From: an uncultured Caulobacter sp.
GTDB lineage: Bacteria > Pseudomonadota > Alphaproteobacteria > Caulobacterales > Caulobacteraceae
Assembly: GCA_913776195.1 (NCBI GenBank)
Contig: CAJYMH010000034.1
Location: 1-64,000, forward strand
Length of the DNA: 64,000 bases
Reading direction: 5' to 3'
How positions within the stretch are numbered: the stretch's first letter is position 1; each line of letters starts with the position of its first letter. Below the pieces are notes generated by a model. It was not told the origin of the DNA, ran no database searches, and was given only the letters and a program-made list of their open reading frames with translations. Of this stretch, positions 9,200 through 17,989 are shown in pieces. The position numbers and the translations under genes were made by a program.

Positions 9200-10320
9200 G
9201 CCGAGGGGCGGCTGAATTCGTCGACCACGTCGGCGAGGTCTTCCAGATTGTCCGTCAGGCTGCTGAGAGCGAAGACGAGACCAAACAAGCCCGCCGCCGC
9301 GTCCGCCGACAGGCTCACTGTCACCCGCTCATCTCTCAGCAACTGCAGAGTCGCCTCGAACTCGGCCTGGTGCTGCAGCAGCGTGCCGCGTTCCACGACC
9401 TTGTGCGCCTCTGCAGCCTCGGCGCAGTTCTTCAGCCGTTTGATCTGCGCTTCGATGAGGCAGATGGCGGATGGGCGCAGGCGGTTCAGCGCCGGGCTCT
9501 CCTGCACCGCGCCCAGCGCACGCTCCACCGTCACGGCGTCATTTCTCACCCGCCACAAGACACGCGGCGCGCGCTCGGGCGTGTGCCGCCCGGGCAGGTG
9601 GCTATCGGTTTCGCGCTGGGCCTCGGTGACGGCGGTCTCGATTTTGCCGATCACTTCCCGAAGTTCGCGATGCGCCTCGTCCACGTCCTCCACATGGCTC
9701 TCGCCCTTCAGGATTCCGGCATAGAGCGCCAGAACATCCGCCAGCTTGTTCATGGCTCCGGACAGACGCGACACCACCAGCCGGTGCGCGGGGGCGGGGA
9801 AGATGAACAGGGTCGCCGCCACGCCGACCAGTCCGCCGACCAGGATCTCGGCCACCCGGTAGAAGGCCGCGTGCCAGGGTCCCAGATCGTGCGGGGTCGC
9901 GATGACTACGATCACGGCGGTGACCGGCGCGACCTTCAGCTTCGGCCGACCAGCGGCGGCGAAGGCGGTGATCGCCGTCACGGCGCAGAGCACCAGTCCC
10001 GCGTCGAGGCCGAACAAGGCTTTCAAGTAGGCGGCGACGGCTCCGATCACCCCGCCGACCACCGTGCCGGTCAGGCGGTCCACCGTGGCGGTGATCGTGC
10101 CGCCGATGCTGGTCTGGACGACGATGACGGCGGTGAAGACAGCCCAGAAGCCCTGGGGCAGCTGCAACGCCGTGGCCAGGGCGAAAGAAACACCGACCGC
10201 TGCGGTCACACGGATGGCGTGCCGGATATCAGAGCGCTTCGCCGCGGCGGCCGCCATGGCGCGGCGTGACAGCGCTGCAAGCCCCCAGGACTGCGCTTCG
10301 GTGCGGCTGACGCGCACCAT
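9172..10320 (-). CDS. FUSC family inner-membrane protein (aromatic acid exporter-like)
   Basis: A 382-residue protein with an N-terminal block of about six hydrophobic helices (residues 25-185), including AVGVSFALATALQLPQGFWAVFTAV-like FUSC repeats, and a long soluble helical C-terminal half. Related to fusaric-acid-resistance and AaeB-type efflux components. The ATG start is 1 nt downstream of the cinA-like stop, so the two are co-transcribed. The C-terminal coding end overlaps the convergent RatA-like gene by 28 bp. Confidence 0.85.
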   Translation of the reverse strand: MVRVSRTEAQSWGLAALSRRAMAAAAAKRSDIRHAIRVTAAVGVSFALATALQLPQGFWAVFTAVIVVQTSIGGTITATVDRLTGTVVGGVIGAVAAYLKALFGLDAGLVLCAVTAITAFAAAGRPKLKVAPVTAVIVVIATPHDLGPWHAAFYRVAEILVGGLVGVAATLFIFPAPAHRLVVSRLSGAMNKLADVLALYAGILKGESHVEDVDEAHRELREVIGKIETAVTEAQRETDSHLPGRHTPERAPRVLWRVRNDAVTVERALGAVQESPALNRLRPSAICLIEAQIKRLKNCAEAAEAHKVVERGTLLQHQAEFEATLQLLRDERVTVSLSADAAAGLFGLVFALSSLTDNLEDLADVVDEFSRPSAQTTPEAVP

Positions 10321-10321
10321 G

Positions 10322-10810
10322 CTAGACGGCCTCGCGCATCATGGTCAGAGCGACGGCGATAGCGGCGGCCTGAACCTCGGGCCGGGTCTCCCCATCGAAG
10401 ACCTCATGTCTGTGCATGACGGACCGGTTGGCGCGGGCGACCGCTAGGTGAACCGTGCCGACGGGCTTCATTGGAGTGCCGCCGCCCGGACCGGCGATGC
10501 CGGTGATGGCGACAGCGATATGGGCGTTGGAATTGGCGAGCGCCCCTTCGGCCATGGCGCGGGCGACAGGCTCTGAAACCGCGCCATGATCGGCAAGCAT
10601 GTCGCCCGGAACCCCCAGCATCTCCTGCTTGGCGCGGTTGGTGTAGGTGACGAAGCCGCGATCGAAGACATCTGAGGCCCCGGGAATCGCGCAGATGGCT
10701 CCGGCGACCAGTCCGCCAGTGCAACTTTCCGCCGTCACGAGCCGTAGCGATCGGTCGCGGGCCTCGTCAATCAGAAGCCTGGCAAGGGTTTCGATCTCGA
10801 TCGAGAACAT
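10322..10810 (-). CDS. CinA C-terminal family protein (nicotinamide-nucleotide amidase type)
   Basis: A 162-residue stand-alone CinA C-terminal domain. It carries VTAESCTGGLVAG (about 25-37), GFVTYTNRAKQEMLGV (about 51-66), HGAVSEPVARAMAEGA and AVAITGIAGPGGG. E. coli PncC of this family deamidates NMN to nicotinate mononucleotide in pyridine-nucleotide salvage, so that is the likely activity. Divergent from the spermidine-synthase-like gene and followed at 1 nt by the FUSC gene. A second, decayed CinA-family gene lies near 57 kb. Confidence 0.92.
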   Translation of the reverse strand: MFSIEIETLARLLIDEARDRSLRLVTAESCTGGLVAGAICAIPGASDVFDRGFVTYTNRAKQEMLGVPGDMLADHGAVSEPVARAMAEGALANSNAHIAVAITGIAGPGGGTPMKPVGTVHLAVARANRSVMHRHEVFDGETRPEVQAAAIAVALTMMREAV

Positions 10811-10864
10811 CGCGCGTCCTTAAGCTTGAAACATGAACGCGCAAAGGTCAGCCTTCGGCACCGG

Positions 10865-10891
10865 TCATGCAACAGGCCGGGTGTTGCATGA
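10865..10891. promoter_or_regulatory. Perfect 10-bp inverted repeat upstream of the 742-residue gene
   Basis: TCATGCAACA (10865-10874) and TGTTGCATGA (10882-10891) with a 7-nt GC-rich spacer. It ends 6 nt before the ATG at 10898 and sits where a ribosome-binding site would be expected. It could be an operator in the divergent promoter or a translation-controlling hairpin. Confidence 0.5.
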
Positions 10892-10897
10892 GTCTCC

Positions 10898-13126
10898 ATG
10901 ACCGACGCTGCTCCGTCTGTTCGCCTAGCGCCGCCGCCAGCCATGTTCGTGGCGGCGGTCTTCACCAGCGCCGCCTTGATCTTCTCTGTTCAGCCCATGA
11001 TGGCCAAGCTGCTGCTGCCTTTGCTGGGCGGCACGCAGGCCGTGTGGAATGTCAGTCTGGCCTTTTTTCAGGCGGCGCTGCTGCTCGGCTATGGCTACGC
11101 CCACCTTCTGCAGAAGCTGACGTTCCGTCGGCAACTGGCGATACACCTCATCGCCCTGGCGGTGGCGGCGATCGTGCTGCCCCTACGGATCACCAGCCTG
11201 ATGGGCGAGCCGCGCACCGATATGCCGGCCCTGTGGCTGCTGGGCGCCCTAGCGCTGTCCGTGGGTCTGCCGTTCGCCGTACTGTCCGCCACCGCTCCAT
11301 TGATCCAGGCCTGGCGGGCGAGGGCGGTGAACGACGGCAGCGAGCCCTACGCCCTCTATGCGGCCAGCAACCTTGGCAGCCTTATCGCTCTGTTGGCATA
11401 CCCGGTCCTGATCGAGCCCGTGTTGACCGTGGGCGTTCAACGCTATGCCTGGACCGGCGGGTATGCGCTGTTCTTCGTTCTCATCGTTCTGCTGGCTCTC
11501 AGGCTGCGCCACGCTCCAGATGTGGCCTTTTCGGAGGCGGATGAGGCCACGCCGCCAGTGACTTGGCGGCAGCGTCTGATCTGGTTGGGTCTGTCGGCTC
11601 TGCCGTCCAGCTTGCTCCTGGGGACGACCGCCTATCTGAGCGCCGATGTAGCTTCCGCGCCGTTCCTTTGGGTGGGGCCGCTGGCGCTCTATCTCGTCAG
11701 CTTCATCATCGCTTTCCAGACCCGGCCCTGGATATCGCCGCACTGGGCGCTGGTCCTGCAGGCGGCGCTGCTGCCGTGTGCGCTGCTGCTGACGCCGTTC
11801 CCGACCCATGCCGCCATCTTGCAGGGGGCGGTGCACCTGTCGGCCTTCTTCATAACCGCTCTGGTCTGCCACCAGGCGCTGGTGGCGCGGCGGCCGACGG
11901 CAGGAAGGCTGACCGAGTTCTATCTTTGGCTGTCGGTCGGCGGCGTCATCGGCGGTTCGTTCAACGCGTTCCTCGCGCCGGTGATCTTCCCGCGCGTGAT
12001 CGAGTATCCGCTGGTCCTGCTTCTCGCCGCCGCCGCCCGTCCGTGGCGGCAGCCAAGGCTCAATAACTACCAGTGGGCGGTCTTCGTCACCGGGGTGTTC
12101 GCAGCGTTTGTCGCCGTGGTTCTGGCCGAGCCGCGCGGGGTGAAGACAGAAGCGGCCGTCTCGTTGGTGTTCGTAGTGGTCGCCTGCGCGATCATGCGTC
12201 GTCACGCCGTGGTCTACGCCATCCTTCTGGTGCTCTTGCTGGTGGGAGCTCAGTCCGCCGGGCAGCGCGCTGAGGTGGAGAAGACCTGGCGCAGCTTCTT
12301 CGGGGTAGCCAGGGTATCCAGCATCAATGTGAAAGGGCTCGGCGGTGAGGTGCGTATGCTCACCCACGGCACGACCTTGCACGGCGCCCAGGCGCAGAAC
12401 CCCGCCTTCCGCTGCCAGCCGCTGCTCTATTACGCCCGAAACACGCCGATCGCTCAGGTGTTCGGGACCAAGGGCGCGCAGCCTCGTCCGATGAATGTCG
12501 GCGTTTTGGGACTGGGGACGGGCGCGATCGCCGCCTACAGCCAGGCGGACGACCGCATGGTCTTCTTCGAGATCGATCCCTTGATGATCCGCCTGTCGGA
12601 CGACCCGCAGGGCTTCACCTATGTTCGTGAGTGCGCCCGAGGCGAGGTCGAATTCAAGCTCGGAGACGGCCGCCTGACCGTGGCCAAGGAGCCTGACGCT
12701 TCATTCGACATCCTGCTGATGGACGCCTTCTCGTCGGACGCCGTTCCGGCTCACCTGCTCACCGTGGAGGCGATCAGGCTCTACCTGTCCAAGCTGAAGC
12801 CCGACGGGGTGATGATCCTGCACCTGTCCAACCGTAATTTGGAGTTGGACGGACCGGCTCAAGCGGCTGTCGCGGCGGCGGGTGGCTCGGCGCTTCGCCA
12901 GTATTATACGCCCAACCCGAATTCACCGCCGCTGGCCGAGACGGCCGAGGATGTGCTGATCGTGGGGCGTTCGCCAGAAGCGTTGAAGCCCTTCCGCAAC
13001 GACCCGCGCTGGACCTGGCCCCAAGCGGAAAAGGTGCGGCCCTGGACTGACGATTACACGGATCTGTTCGGCGCCATGGTCCGCAGGCTGAAGGAGCGGT
13101 CGCGGATTTTCGGCCAGGGCGACTGA
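10898..13126 (+). CDS. Membrane-fused spermidine/spermine synthase-like protein
   Basis: A 742-residue fusion. The first about 430 residues contain a string of hydrophobic helices resembling transporter-type membrane domains of fused spermidine synthases. The C-terminal about 250 residues are a Rossmann methyltransferase-like fold with GVLGLGTGAIAAYS (AdoMet/dcAdoMet-binding glycine loop), FFEIDPLMIRLS, the GDGRLTVA segment and LLMDAFSSDAVPAHLLT. Similar multi-domain proteins occur widely, but polyamine synthesis has rarely been shown for them, so function stays open. Divergent from the cinA-like gene. Confidence 0.82.
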   Translation: MTDAAPSVRLAPPPAMFVAAVFTSAALIFSVQPMMAKLLLPLLGGTQAVWNVSLAFFQAALLLGYGYAHLLQKLTFRRQLAIHLIALAVAAIVLPLRITSLMGEPRTDMPALWLLGALALSVGLPFAVLSATAPLIQAWRARAVNDGSEPYALYAASNLGSLIALLAYPVLIEPVLTVGVQRYAWTGGYALFFVLIVLLALRLRHAPDVAFSEADEATPPVTWRQRLIWLGLSALPSSLLLGTTAYLSADVASAPFLWVGPLALYLVSFIIAFQTRPWISPHWALVLQAALLPCALLLTPFPTHAAILQGAVHLSAFFITALVCHQALVARRPTAGRLTEFYLWLSVGGVIGGSFNAFLAPVIFPRVIEYPLVLLLAAAARPWRQPRLNNYQWAVFVTGVFAAFVAVVLAEPRGVKTEAAVSLVFVVVACAIMRRHAVVYAILLVLLLVGAQSAGQRAEVEKTWRSFFGVARVSSINVKGLGGEVRMLTHGTTLHGAQAQNPAFRCQPLLYYARNTPIAQVFGTKGAQPRPMNVGVLGLGTGAIAAYSQADDRMVFFEIDPLMIRLSDDPQGFTYVRECARGEVEFKLGDGRLTVAKEPDASFDILLMDAFSSDAVPAHLLTVEAIRLYLSKLKPDGVMILHLSNRNLELDGPAQAAVAAAGGSALRQYYTPNPNSPPLAETAEDVLIVGRSPEALKPFRNDPRWTWPQAEKVRPWTDDYTDLFGAMVRRLKERSRIFGQGD

Positions 13127-13141
13127 GTTAAGGGCGACTAG

Positions 13142-14287
13142 CTAGAGCGGAGTCTCCACCGCCGCCACCGCCTGAGCGGCGAGGCCTTCGCCGCGGCCGG
13201 GGAAGCCCATGCCCTCGGTCGTGGTGGCTTTGACGCTGACGCGATCCAGCGGCAGGTTCAGCAAGGCGGCCAGCCGCTCCCGCATGGCCTGGCGATGTGG
13301 CTTGATCTTCGGTCGCTCGCAGATGAGCGTCACATCCACATTGATGATCTGGCCGCCTTTCGCCGCCACCAGTTCGGCGGCGTGGACCAGGAAGCGGTCC
13401 GAGGACGCCCCCTTCCACTTCGGGTCTGTCGGCGGGAAGTGGTCGCCGATGTCGCCTTCGCCGATCGCGCCAAGGATGGCGTCGGTCAAGGCGTGCAGAC
13501 CGGCGTCCGCATCGGAATGGCCGATCAGAGTCTCGTTGTGGGCGATGGCCACGCCACATAGCCAGACCTCATCACCCGGCCCCCAACGGTGGGCGTCGAA
13601 GCCTTGGCCGATGCGCGTGACGCGCGCGCCGCCAGCGAGCCGCTCGGCCATGGCGAAGTCCTCCGGATAGGTCAGCTTCATGAGCATGGGATCACCCGCC
13701 GTCAGAACGATCCTTCCGCCGGAGGCCTCGACCACCGCGCAATCATCGGTGGGGTCTGCAGCGTCGGTCCAGGCGCTGTAAGCCTGCTCCAGCGCTTTGC
13801 GCCGAAACGCCTGGGGGGTCTGGACACGCCACAATCCGTCGCGGGAAGTGGTGGTCACCCGTTCGCCGTCGCGGCGCTTGAGCGTGTCGGCGACCGGTAG
13901 GGCGGGCGCAGCCCCCTCAGCCTCATCCAGCGCTTCTAGCAACGCGCGGATATGCTCACAGCCGAGAAAGAGTCGGGCCGCGTCATGGATCATGACCGGC
14001 GTTTCGCCTTCGCAGCTCAGCGCCGCCAAACCGTTGCGCACCGAGGCCGCACGCGATGGCCCGCCGACGGTTGAGCGCCAGTTGTCCAGGCCGTGAAGGG
14101 CGGCGGCGAGTTCAGTCTGCGCGCTCGCCGGAATGACGACGACGACCTCAGAAGCGCCAGCGGCGAAAAAGGTCTCGACCGACCAGCGCACGACGGGTTT
14201 GCCGGCCACGTTGCGCCATTGCTTTGCGGGTCCTGCGCCGGCCCGCGATCCGCCGCCCGCGGCGACGATGACGGCTGAAAAGCTCAT
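13142..14287 (-). CDS. ispDF: Bifunctional IspD/IspF (MEP isoprenoid pathway)
   Basis: Fusion of 2-C-methyl-D-erythritol 4-phosphate cytidylyltransferase (residues about 1-220) and 2-C-methyl-D-erythritol 2,4-cyclodiphosphate synthase (about 225-381). IspD signatures: VIVAAGGGSRAGAGPAKQW and IHDAARLFL. IspF signatures: GQGFDAHRW with the metal-binding Asp-x-His, GHSDADAGLHALTDAILGA and GDIGDHFPP. The start was chosen at 14287 (MSFSAVIVAAG), because the in-frame extension to 14341 has no homology and runs through a 12-bp palindrome. The fusion is common in alphaproteobacteria. Confidence 0.95.
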   Translation of the reverse strand: MSFSAVIVAAGGGSRAGAGPAKQWRNVAGKPVVRWSVETFFAAGASEVVVVIPASAQTELAAALHGLDNWRSTVGGPSRAASVRNGLAALSCEGETPVMIHDAARLFLGCEHIRALLEALDEAEGAAPALPVADTLKRRDGERVTTTSRDGLWRVQTPQAFRRKALEQAYSAWTDAADPTDDCAVVEASGGRIVLTAGDPMLMKLTYPEDFAMAERLAGGARVTRIGQGFDAHRWGPGDEVWLCGVAIAHNETLIGHSDADAGLHALTDAILGAIGEGDIGDHFPPTDPKWKGASSDRFLVHAAELVAAKGGQIINVDVTLICERPKIKPHRQAMRERLAALLNLPLDRVSVKATTTEGMGFPGRGEGLAAQAVAAVETPL

Positions 14288-14308
14288 GCGCCGTCCATAA
14301 AGAGCTTT

Positions 14309-14320
14309 GAACGCGCGTTC
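14309..14320. promoter_or_regulatory. 12-bp palindrome in the ispDF/dusB divergent promoter region
   Basis: Perfect palindrome GAACGCGCGTTC between the divergent ispDF and dusB starts. No regulator can be assigned; the self-complementarity is clear, while a role is only inferred from position. Confidence 0.3.
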
Positions 14321-14377
14321 CAGCTTTACGGCGCCGCACAATTTGCCTAAAAACAGTGCGGTGGGGATGTTTATAAA

Positions 14378-15385
14378 ATGAGCACATCGCTCAAGGTTGG
14401 TTCGGTGGATATTCCGGGGCGCGTCTGGATCGCGCCTATGACTGGTGTGTCCGACCTGCCTTTTCGTATCGCAGCCGTGAAGGCCGGCGCCGGTTATGTG
14501 GCGACGGAGATGGTGGCGTGCGCGGAATTCGCTCGCGGGCGGCCGGATGTCGTCCGCCGCGCGGCTGTTGGCGAAGGTCTGCCGCTGATGGTCGTGCAGC
14601 TTGTAGGGCGTGACCCGGCGTTCATGGCCGAGGGCGCCCGTCTGGCGGCTAAGGCCGGCGCGCAGGTGATCGACCTGAATTTCGGCTGCCCGGCCAAGGA
14701 GGTCACGGGCGTCGCATCGGGTTCGGCGTTGATGCGCGATCCTGAGCTGGCCGAGAGCCTGGTGGCGGCAGCCGTCGATGCCGTCGATGTACCTGTTACA
14801 GTGAAGATGCGACTGGGCTGGGACGACGCCTCCAGAAATGCTCCCGAGATCGCTTCACGCGCTCAGGCCGTGGGCGCGCAGGCGGTGACGGTCCACGGGC
14901 GCACGCGCTGCCAATTCTACAAGGGGGCAGCGGACTGGTCGGCGGTGAAGGCGGTCAAGGACGAGCTGTCGATCCCGGTCATCGTCAATGGCGATATCGT
15001 CGATGGCGACACAGCGCGTGAAGCGCTGGAGAAGTCCGGCGCCGACGGCGTGATGATCGGCCGTGGCGTCTATGGTCGTCCCTGGATCGGCGCCGCCATC
15101 GAGGCCGCGCTGAATGGTCAGCCATTCGTTGAGCCGGACATGGGCCAGCGGCTGAGCATCGCTCTCGATCATTTTCGGGGCAGCCTCGCCTTCTATGGCG
15201 AACGCCTCGGCCTAAAGATGTTCCGCAAGCATCTGGCCTCCTACATCGAGGCCTCACCCTGGCCGTCCGAGCCTCAGACCCGTCGGGAAGCCAGAGCGCG
15301 ACTGTGCCGCCTAGAGACGGCGATCGAGGTCGAAGCGGCCCTCATCGCCCTGTGGCGCGATGGAGACGGAAGACTGGCGGCATGA
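14378..15385 (+). CDS. dusB: tRNA-dihydrouridine synthase (DusB/NifR3 family)
   Basis: FMN enzyme that reduces specific uridines in tRNA. Visible motifs: [14 protein letters not shown] near the N-terminus, [24 protein letters not shown] (containing the catalytic Cys, about residue 107), [18 protein letters not shown] and [16 protein letters not shown]. Length 335 is typical. It precedes ntrB with an ATGA overlap, the same nifR3-ntrB-ntrC order found across alphaproteobacteria. Confidence 0.95.
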   Translation: MSTSLKVGSVDIPGRVWIAPMTGVSDLPFRIAAVKAGAGYVATEMVACAEFARGRPDVVRRAAVGEGLPLMVVQLVGRDPAFMAEGARLAAKAGAQVIDLNFGCPAKEVTGVASGSALMRDPELAESLVAAAVDAVDVPVTVKMRLGWDDASRNAPEIASRAQAVGAQAVTVHGRTRCQFYKGAADWSAVKAVKDELSIPVIVNGDIVDGDTAREALEKSGADGVMIGRGVYGRPWIGAAIEAALNGQPFVEPDMGQRLSIALDHFRGSLAFYGERLGLKMFRKHLASYIEASPWPSEPQTRREARARLCRLETAIEVEAALIALWRDGDGRLAA

Positions 15386-16476
15386 CCGAGCGCGCAAGAC
15401 CCTTTATCGGCGTTAGAGTCGCCGACATGAAGGCCGCAGCCTTCGACCTGATCCCTGAGCCGTCGCTGGTCATCGACCCGGATGGCGCTCTGGTAGCGGT
15501 CAATGACGCGGCCGAGGCCTTGTTTGGTCAGGGCTTGGCGCTGCTGGCGCGGGGACGTTTCCGCGCCGCCCTGCCGCCCGAGTCGCCGCTCGTGACGCTT
15601 ATCGACCGAGCCGCGAGCGAACAGGCTCGCGTCCGTGAGCACGGCGTCGTGGTCAATCTGTTCGGCCAGCCGCCATTTGAAGCTGACGGAGCCGCTACGC
15701 CACTGGACGACGGCTCTGTTCTCCTTACCCTGCATGTCCGCGGCGCCTTGGGCGTGGAGCGATCCACGGATCCAGCTGGCCTGCGTTCGGTGATCGGACT
15801 TGGCCGTACGCTCGCCCACGAGATCAAGAACCCTTTGGCTGGCATTCGGGGCGCAGCGCAGTTGCTGAAGGCTGGTGCTCCGCCTGAAGATGCTCCGCTG
15901 GCGCAGCTGATTGTCGACGAAACAGACCGTATCCGCCGGCTTGTCGATCGCATGACCGTCTTCGCTGACGACGCGCCGATGGATTTGCAGCCGGTGAACA
16001 TTCACCAGGTGCTGGACCGCGTGCGGGCTCTCGCGGCCAATGGCGTGGCCGACGGCCTGGGGCTGAAGGAATCCTACGACCCGTCCTTGCCGCCAGTGCT
16101 GGGCGATGAGGATCAGCTCATCCAGATCTTCCTCAACCTCGTGAAGAACGCGGCCGAGGCGGCGCACATGCGCGGCGACGGGCGCGGTGAGATCAACATC
16201 TTTACAGCCTATCGACATGGCGTGCGGGTGCGCGGCGCTGACGGCCGCACCGCCAAGGGCGCGCCGCTGGAGGTGCGCATCCAGGACAACGGTCCGGGCG
16301 TGCCGCCCGCGATCCGCGAGGCGCTTTTCCAGCCTTTCATAACCACCAAGAGCCACGGAGCCGGCCTCGGTCTGGCGCTGGTGGCCAAGCTGGTCGCCAG
16401 TCATGGCGGCCTTATCGATTTCGAGTCCGAGCCCGGAAGGACTGTCTTCCGTGTGCTTCTGCCCGTCGCCTCCTGA
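15382..16476 (+). CDS. ntrB: Nitrogen regulation sensor histidine kinase NtrB
   Basis: A 364-residue soluble kinase/phosphatase partner of NtrC, normally controlled by PII. A PAS domain spans about 15-110, the phosphoacceptor His is in [19 protein letters not shown] (about 138-155), and the ATPase domain has [10 protein letters not shown] (N box), DNGPGVP (G1) and GAGLGLALV (G2). The start at 15382 was chosen because it forms an ATGA overlap with the dusB stop; an upstream in-frame extension to 15304 lies inside dusB. ntrC follows after 12 nt. Confidence 0.95.
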   Translation: MTERARPFIGVRVADMKAAAFDLIPEPSLVIDPDGALVAVNDAAEALFGQGLALLARGRFRAALPPESPLVTLIDRAASEQARVREHGVVVNLFGQPPFEADGAATPLDDGSVLLTLHVRGALGVERSTDPAGLRSVIGLGRTLAHEIKNPLAGIRGAAQLLKAGAPPEDAPLAQLIVDETDRIRRLVDRMTVFADDAPMDLQPVNIHQVLDRVRALAANGVADGLGLKESYDPSLPPVLGDEDQLIQIFLNLVKNAAEAAHMRGDGRGEINIFTAYRHGVRVRGADGRTAKGAPLEVRIQDNGPGVPPAIREALFQPFITTKSHGAGLGLALVAKLVASHGGLIDFESEPGRTVFRVLLPVAS

Positions 16477-16488
16477 CCTGGAGAGAAT

Positions 16489-17907
16489 ATGAACGCCTCC
16501 GCCAAGAAGATCCTGATCGCTGATGACGACTCTTCGATCCGACTGGTGTTGAGCCAGGCCTTTACACGCCTTGGCTATCAGGTGCGCGCCACTGGCAACG
16601 CCACGACCCTTCTAAAATGGGTGTCGGACGGAGAGGGCGACCTAGTCGTCACCGACGTGGTTATGCCCGACGAGAACGTCTTCGATGTGCTTCCCCGCAT
16701 CCGCAAGGAGCGGCCCAAGCTGCCGGTCATCGTGATGAGCGGCCAGAACACTCTGCTTACCGCGGTGAGCGCCGCCGACGCCGGGGCGTTCGAGTATGTC
16801 TCAAAGCCCTTTGACCTGGATGATGTGACCGCCGCCGCGCGTCGCGCTCTGTCTAAGCCGGCGGATAGCGAAGCGTCCAAGGCCCAGGCCCGGGCCATGC
16901 GTGATGAGCGTCTGCCGCTGATCGGCCGTTCTGCGCCCATGCAGGACGTCTACCGCACCATTGCGCGCCTGGTCGGGGCGGACCTGACGGTGCTGATCCT
17001 TGGGGAGTCCGGCACCGGCAAGGAGCTGGTCGCCCGGGCTCTGCATGAGCTTGGCCGTCGTCGTGACGGCAAGTTCGTGGTCATCAACCTAGCCGCCGTG
17101 CCGCGCGAGCGTGTCGAGGCCGAGCTGTTTGGCCGTGGCGACGGAGACCTTGGCAAGTTGGTTGAGGCTGACGGCGGCACTCTGTTTCTGGATGAAATCG
17201 GCGACATGCCGCTGGACGCCCAGACGCGTCTGCTGCGGGTGATCGACGGCTCCGAGCCGGCGGTGAACCCCAAGACCGGCCGCCGCCCGAATGTCCGGGT
17301 CATCGCCGCCACCAACCGCGATCTGCGCAGCCTCATCCAGCAAGGCCTGTTCAGGGAGGACCTTTATTTCCGCCTGAATGTTGCGCCCGTTCGACTGCCG
17401 CCTTTGCGTGACCGCACCGAAGACATTCCCGACTTGGCGCGCGCCTTCTTGCTGCGCGCCAACCGCGAGGGCCTGCCGTCCAAGACCATTGATCAGGGGG
17501 CTCTGGACCGCCTGAAGACCCATGCCTGGCCCGGGAACGTGCGTGAGCTCGAAAACCTCGTCCGCCGCATCTGTGCGCTGTATGCCGAAGAGCTGATCAG
17601 CGCTCGCATCATCGAGCGGGAGTTGCAGGATCAGGCGCCCGCCGTGCGGGGGGAGGAGGGGCCCGTCACCCTGTCGATGCTCGTCGAACGGCATCTGGCG
17701 AGCCATTTCGCCGACCAGGATGGTTTACCCGAACCAGGCCTTTACGATCGCATTCTGGAAGAGGTGGAGCGCCCATTGATCCAGATGACCCTTTCAGCCA
17801 CGAGAGGGAATCAGGTGCGAGCCGCCGAAATCCTGGGCCTGAACCGCAACACCCTTCGCAAGAAAATCCAGGATCTGGGTGTGGAGATGGCCCGCGGCCG
17901 CCGCTGA
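16489..17907 (+). CDS. ntrC: Nitrogen response regulator NtrC lacking the GAFTGA loop
   Basis: A 472-residue response regulator: receiver domain (1-120, phosphoacceptor D56), AAA+ domain with Walker A GESGTGKE (172-179) and Walker B LFLDEIGD (232-239), and a Fis-type HTH at the C-terminus ([18 protein letters not shown]). The sigma-54-contacting L1 loop is abnormal: after ELFG (212-215) the sequence goes [15 protein letters not shown], about eight residues shorter than NtrC of enteric bacteria and without GAFTGA. The family normally activates sigma-54 promoters under nitrogen limitation. This protein probably acts differently, for example as a DNA-binding activator or repressor at other promoters. 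Confidence 0.95.
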   Translation: MNASAKKILIADDDSSIRLVLSQAFTRLGYQVRATGNATTLLKWVSDGEGDLVVTDVVMPDENVFDVLPRIRKERPKLPVIVMSGQNTLLTAVSAADAGAFEYVSKPFDLDDVTAAARRALSKPADSEASKAQARAMRDERLPLIGRSAPMQDVYRTIARLVGADLTVLILGESGTGKELVARALHELGRRRDGKFVVINLAAVPRERVEAELFGRGDGDLGKLVEADGGTLFLDEIGDMPLDAQTRLLRVIDGSEPAVNPKTGRRPNVRVIAATNRDLRSLIQQGLFREDLYFRLNVAPVRLPPLRDRTEDIPDLARAFLLRANREGLPSKTIDQGALDRLKTHAWPGNVRELENLVRRICALYAEELISARIIERELQDQAPAVRGEEGPVTLSMLVERHLASHFADQDGLPEPGLYDRILEEVERPLIQMTLSATRGNQVRAAEILGLNRNTLRKKIQDLGVEMARGRR

Positions 17908-17989
17908 GGCCATGATTAAACAAGCTTAATTCGGGAATGGCGCAGTTCGGCCACATAGCTGTTGAACATAGGCCACACCGGCCTCTAGT

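Noticed and set aside
14288..14341. Upstream start for ispDF
   Set aside because: The extra residues precede the conserved IspD N-terminus and cover a palindrome.
17916..17929. TTAA-N6-TTAA before ntrY as a CtrA site
   Set aside because: CtrA boxes need TTAA-N7-TTAA(C); the spacing is one base short.
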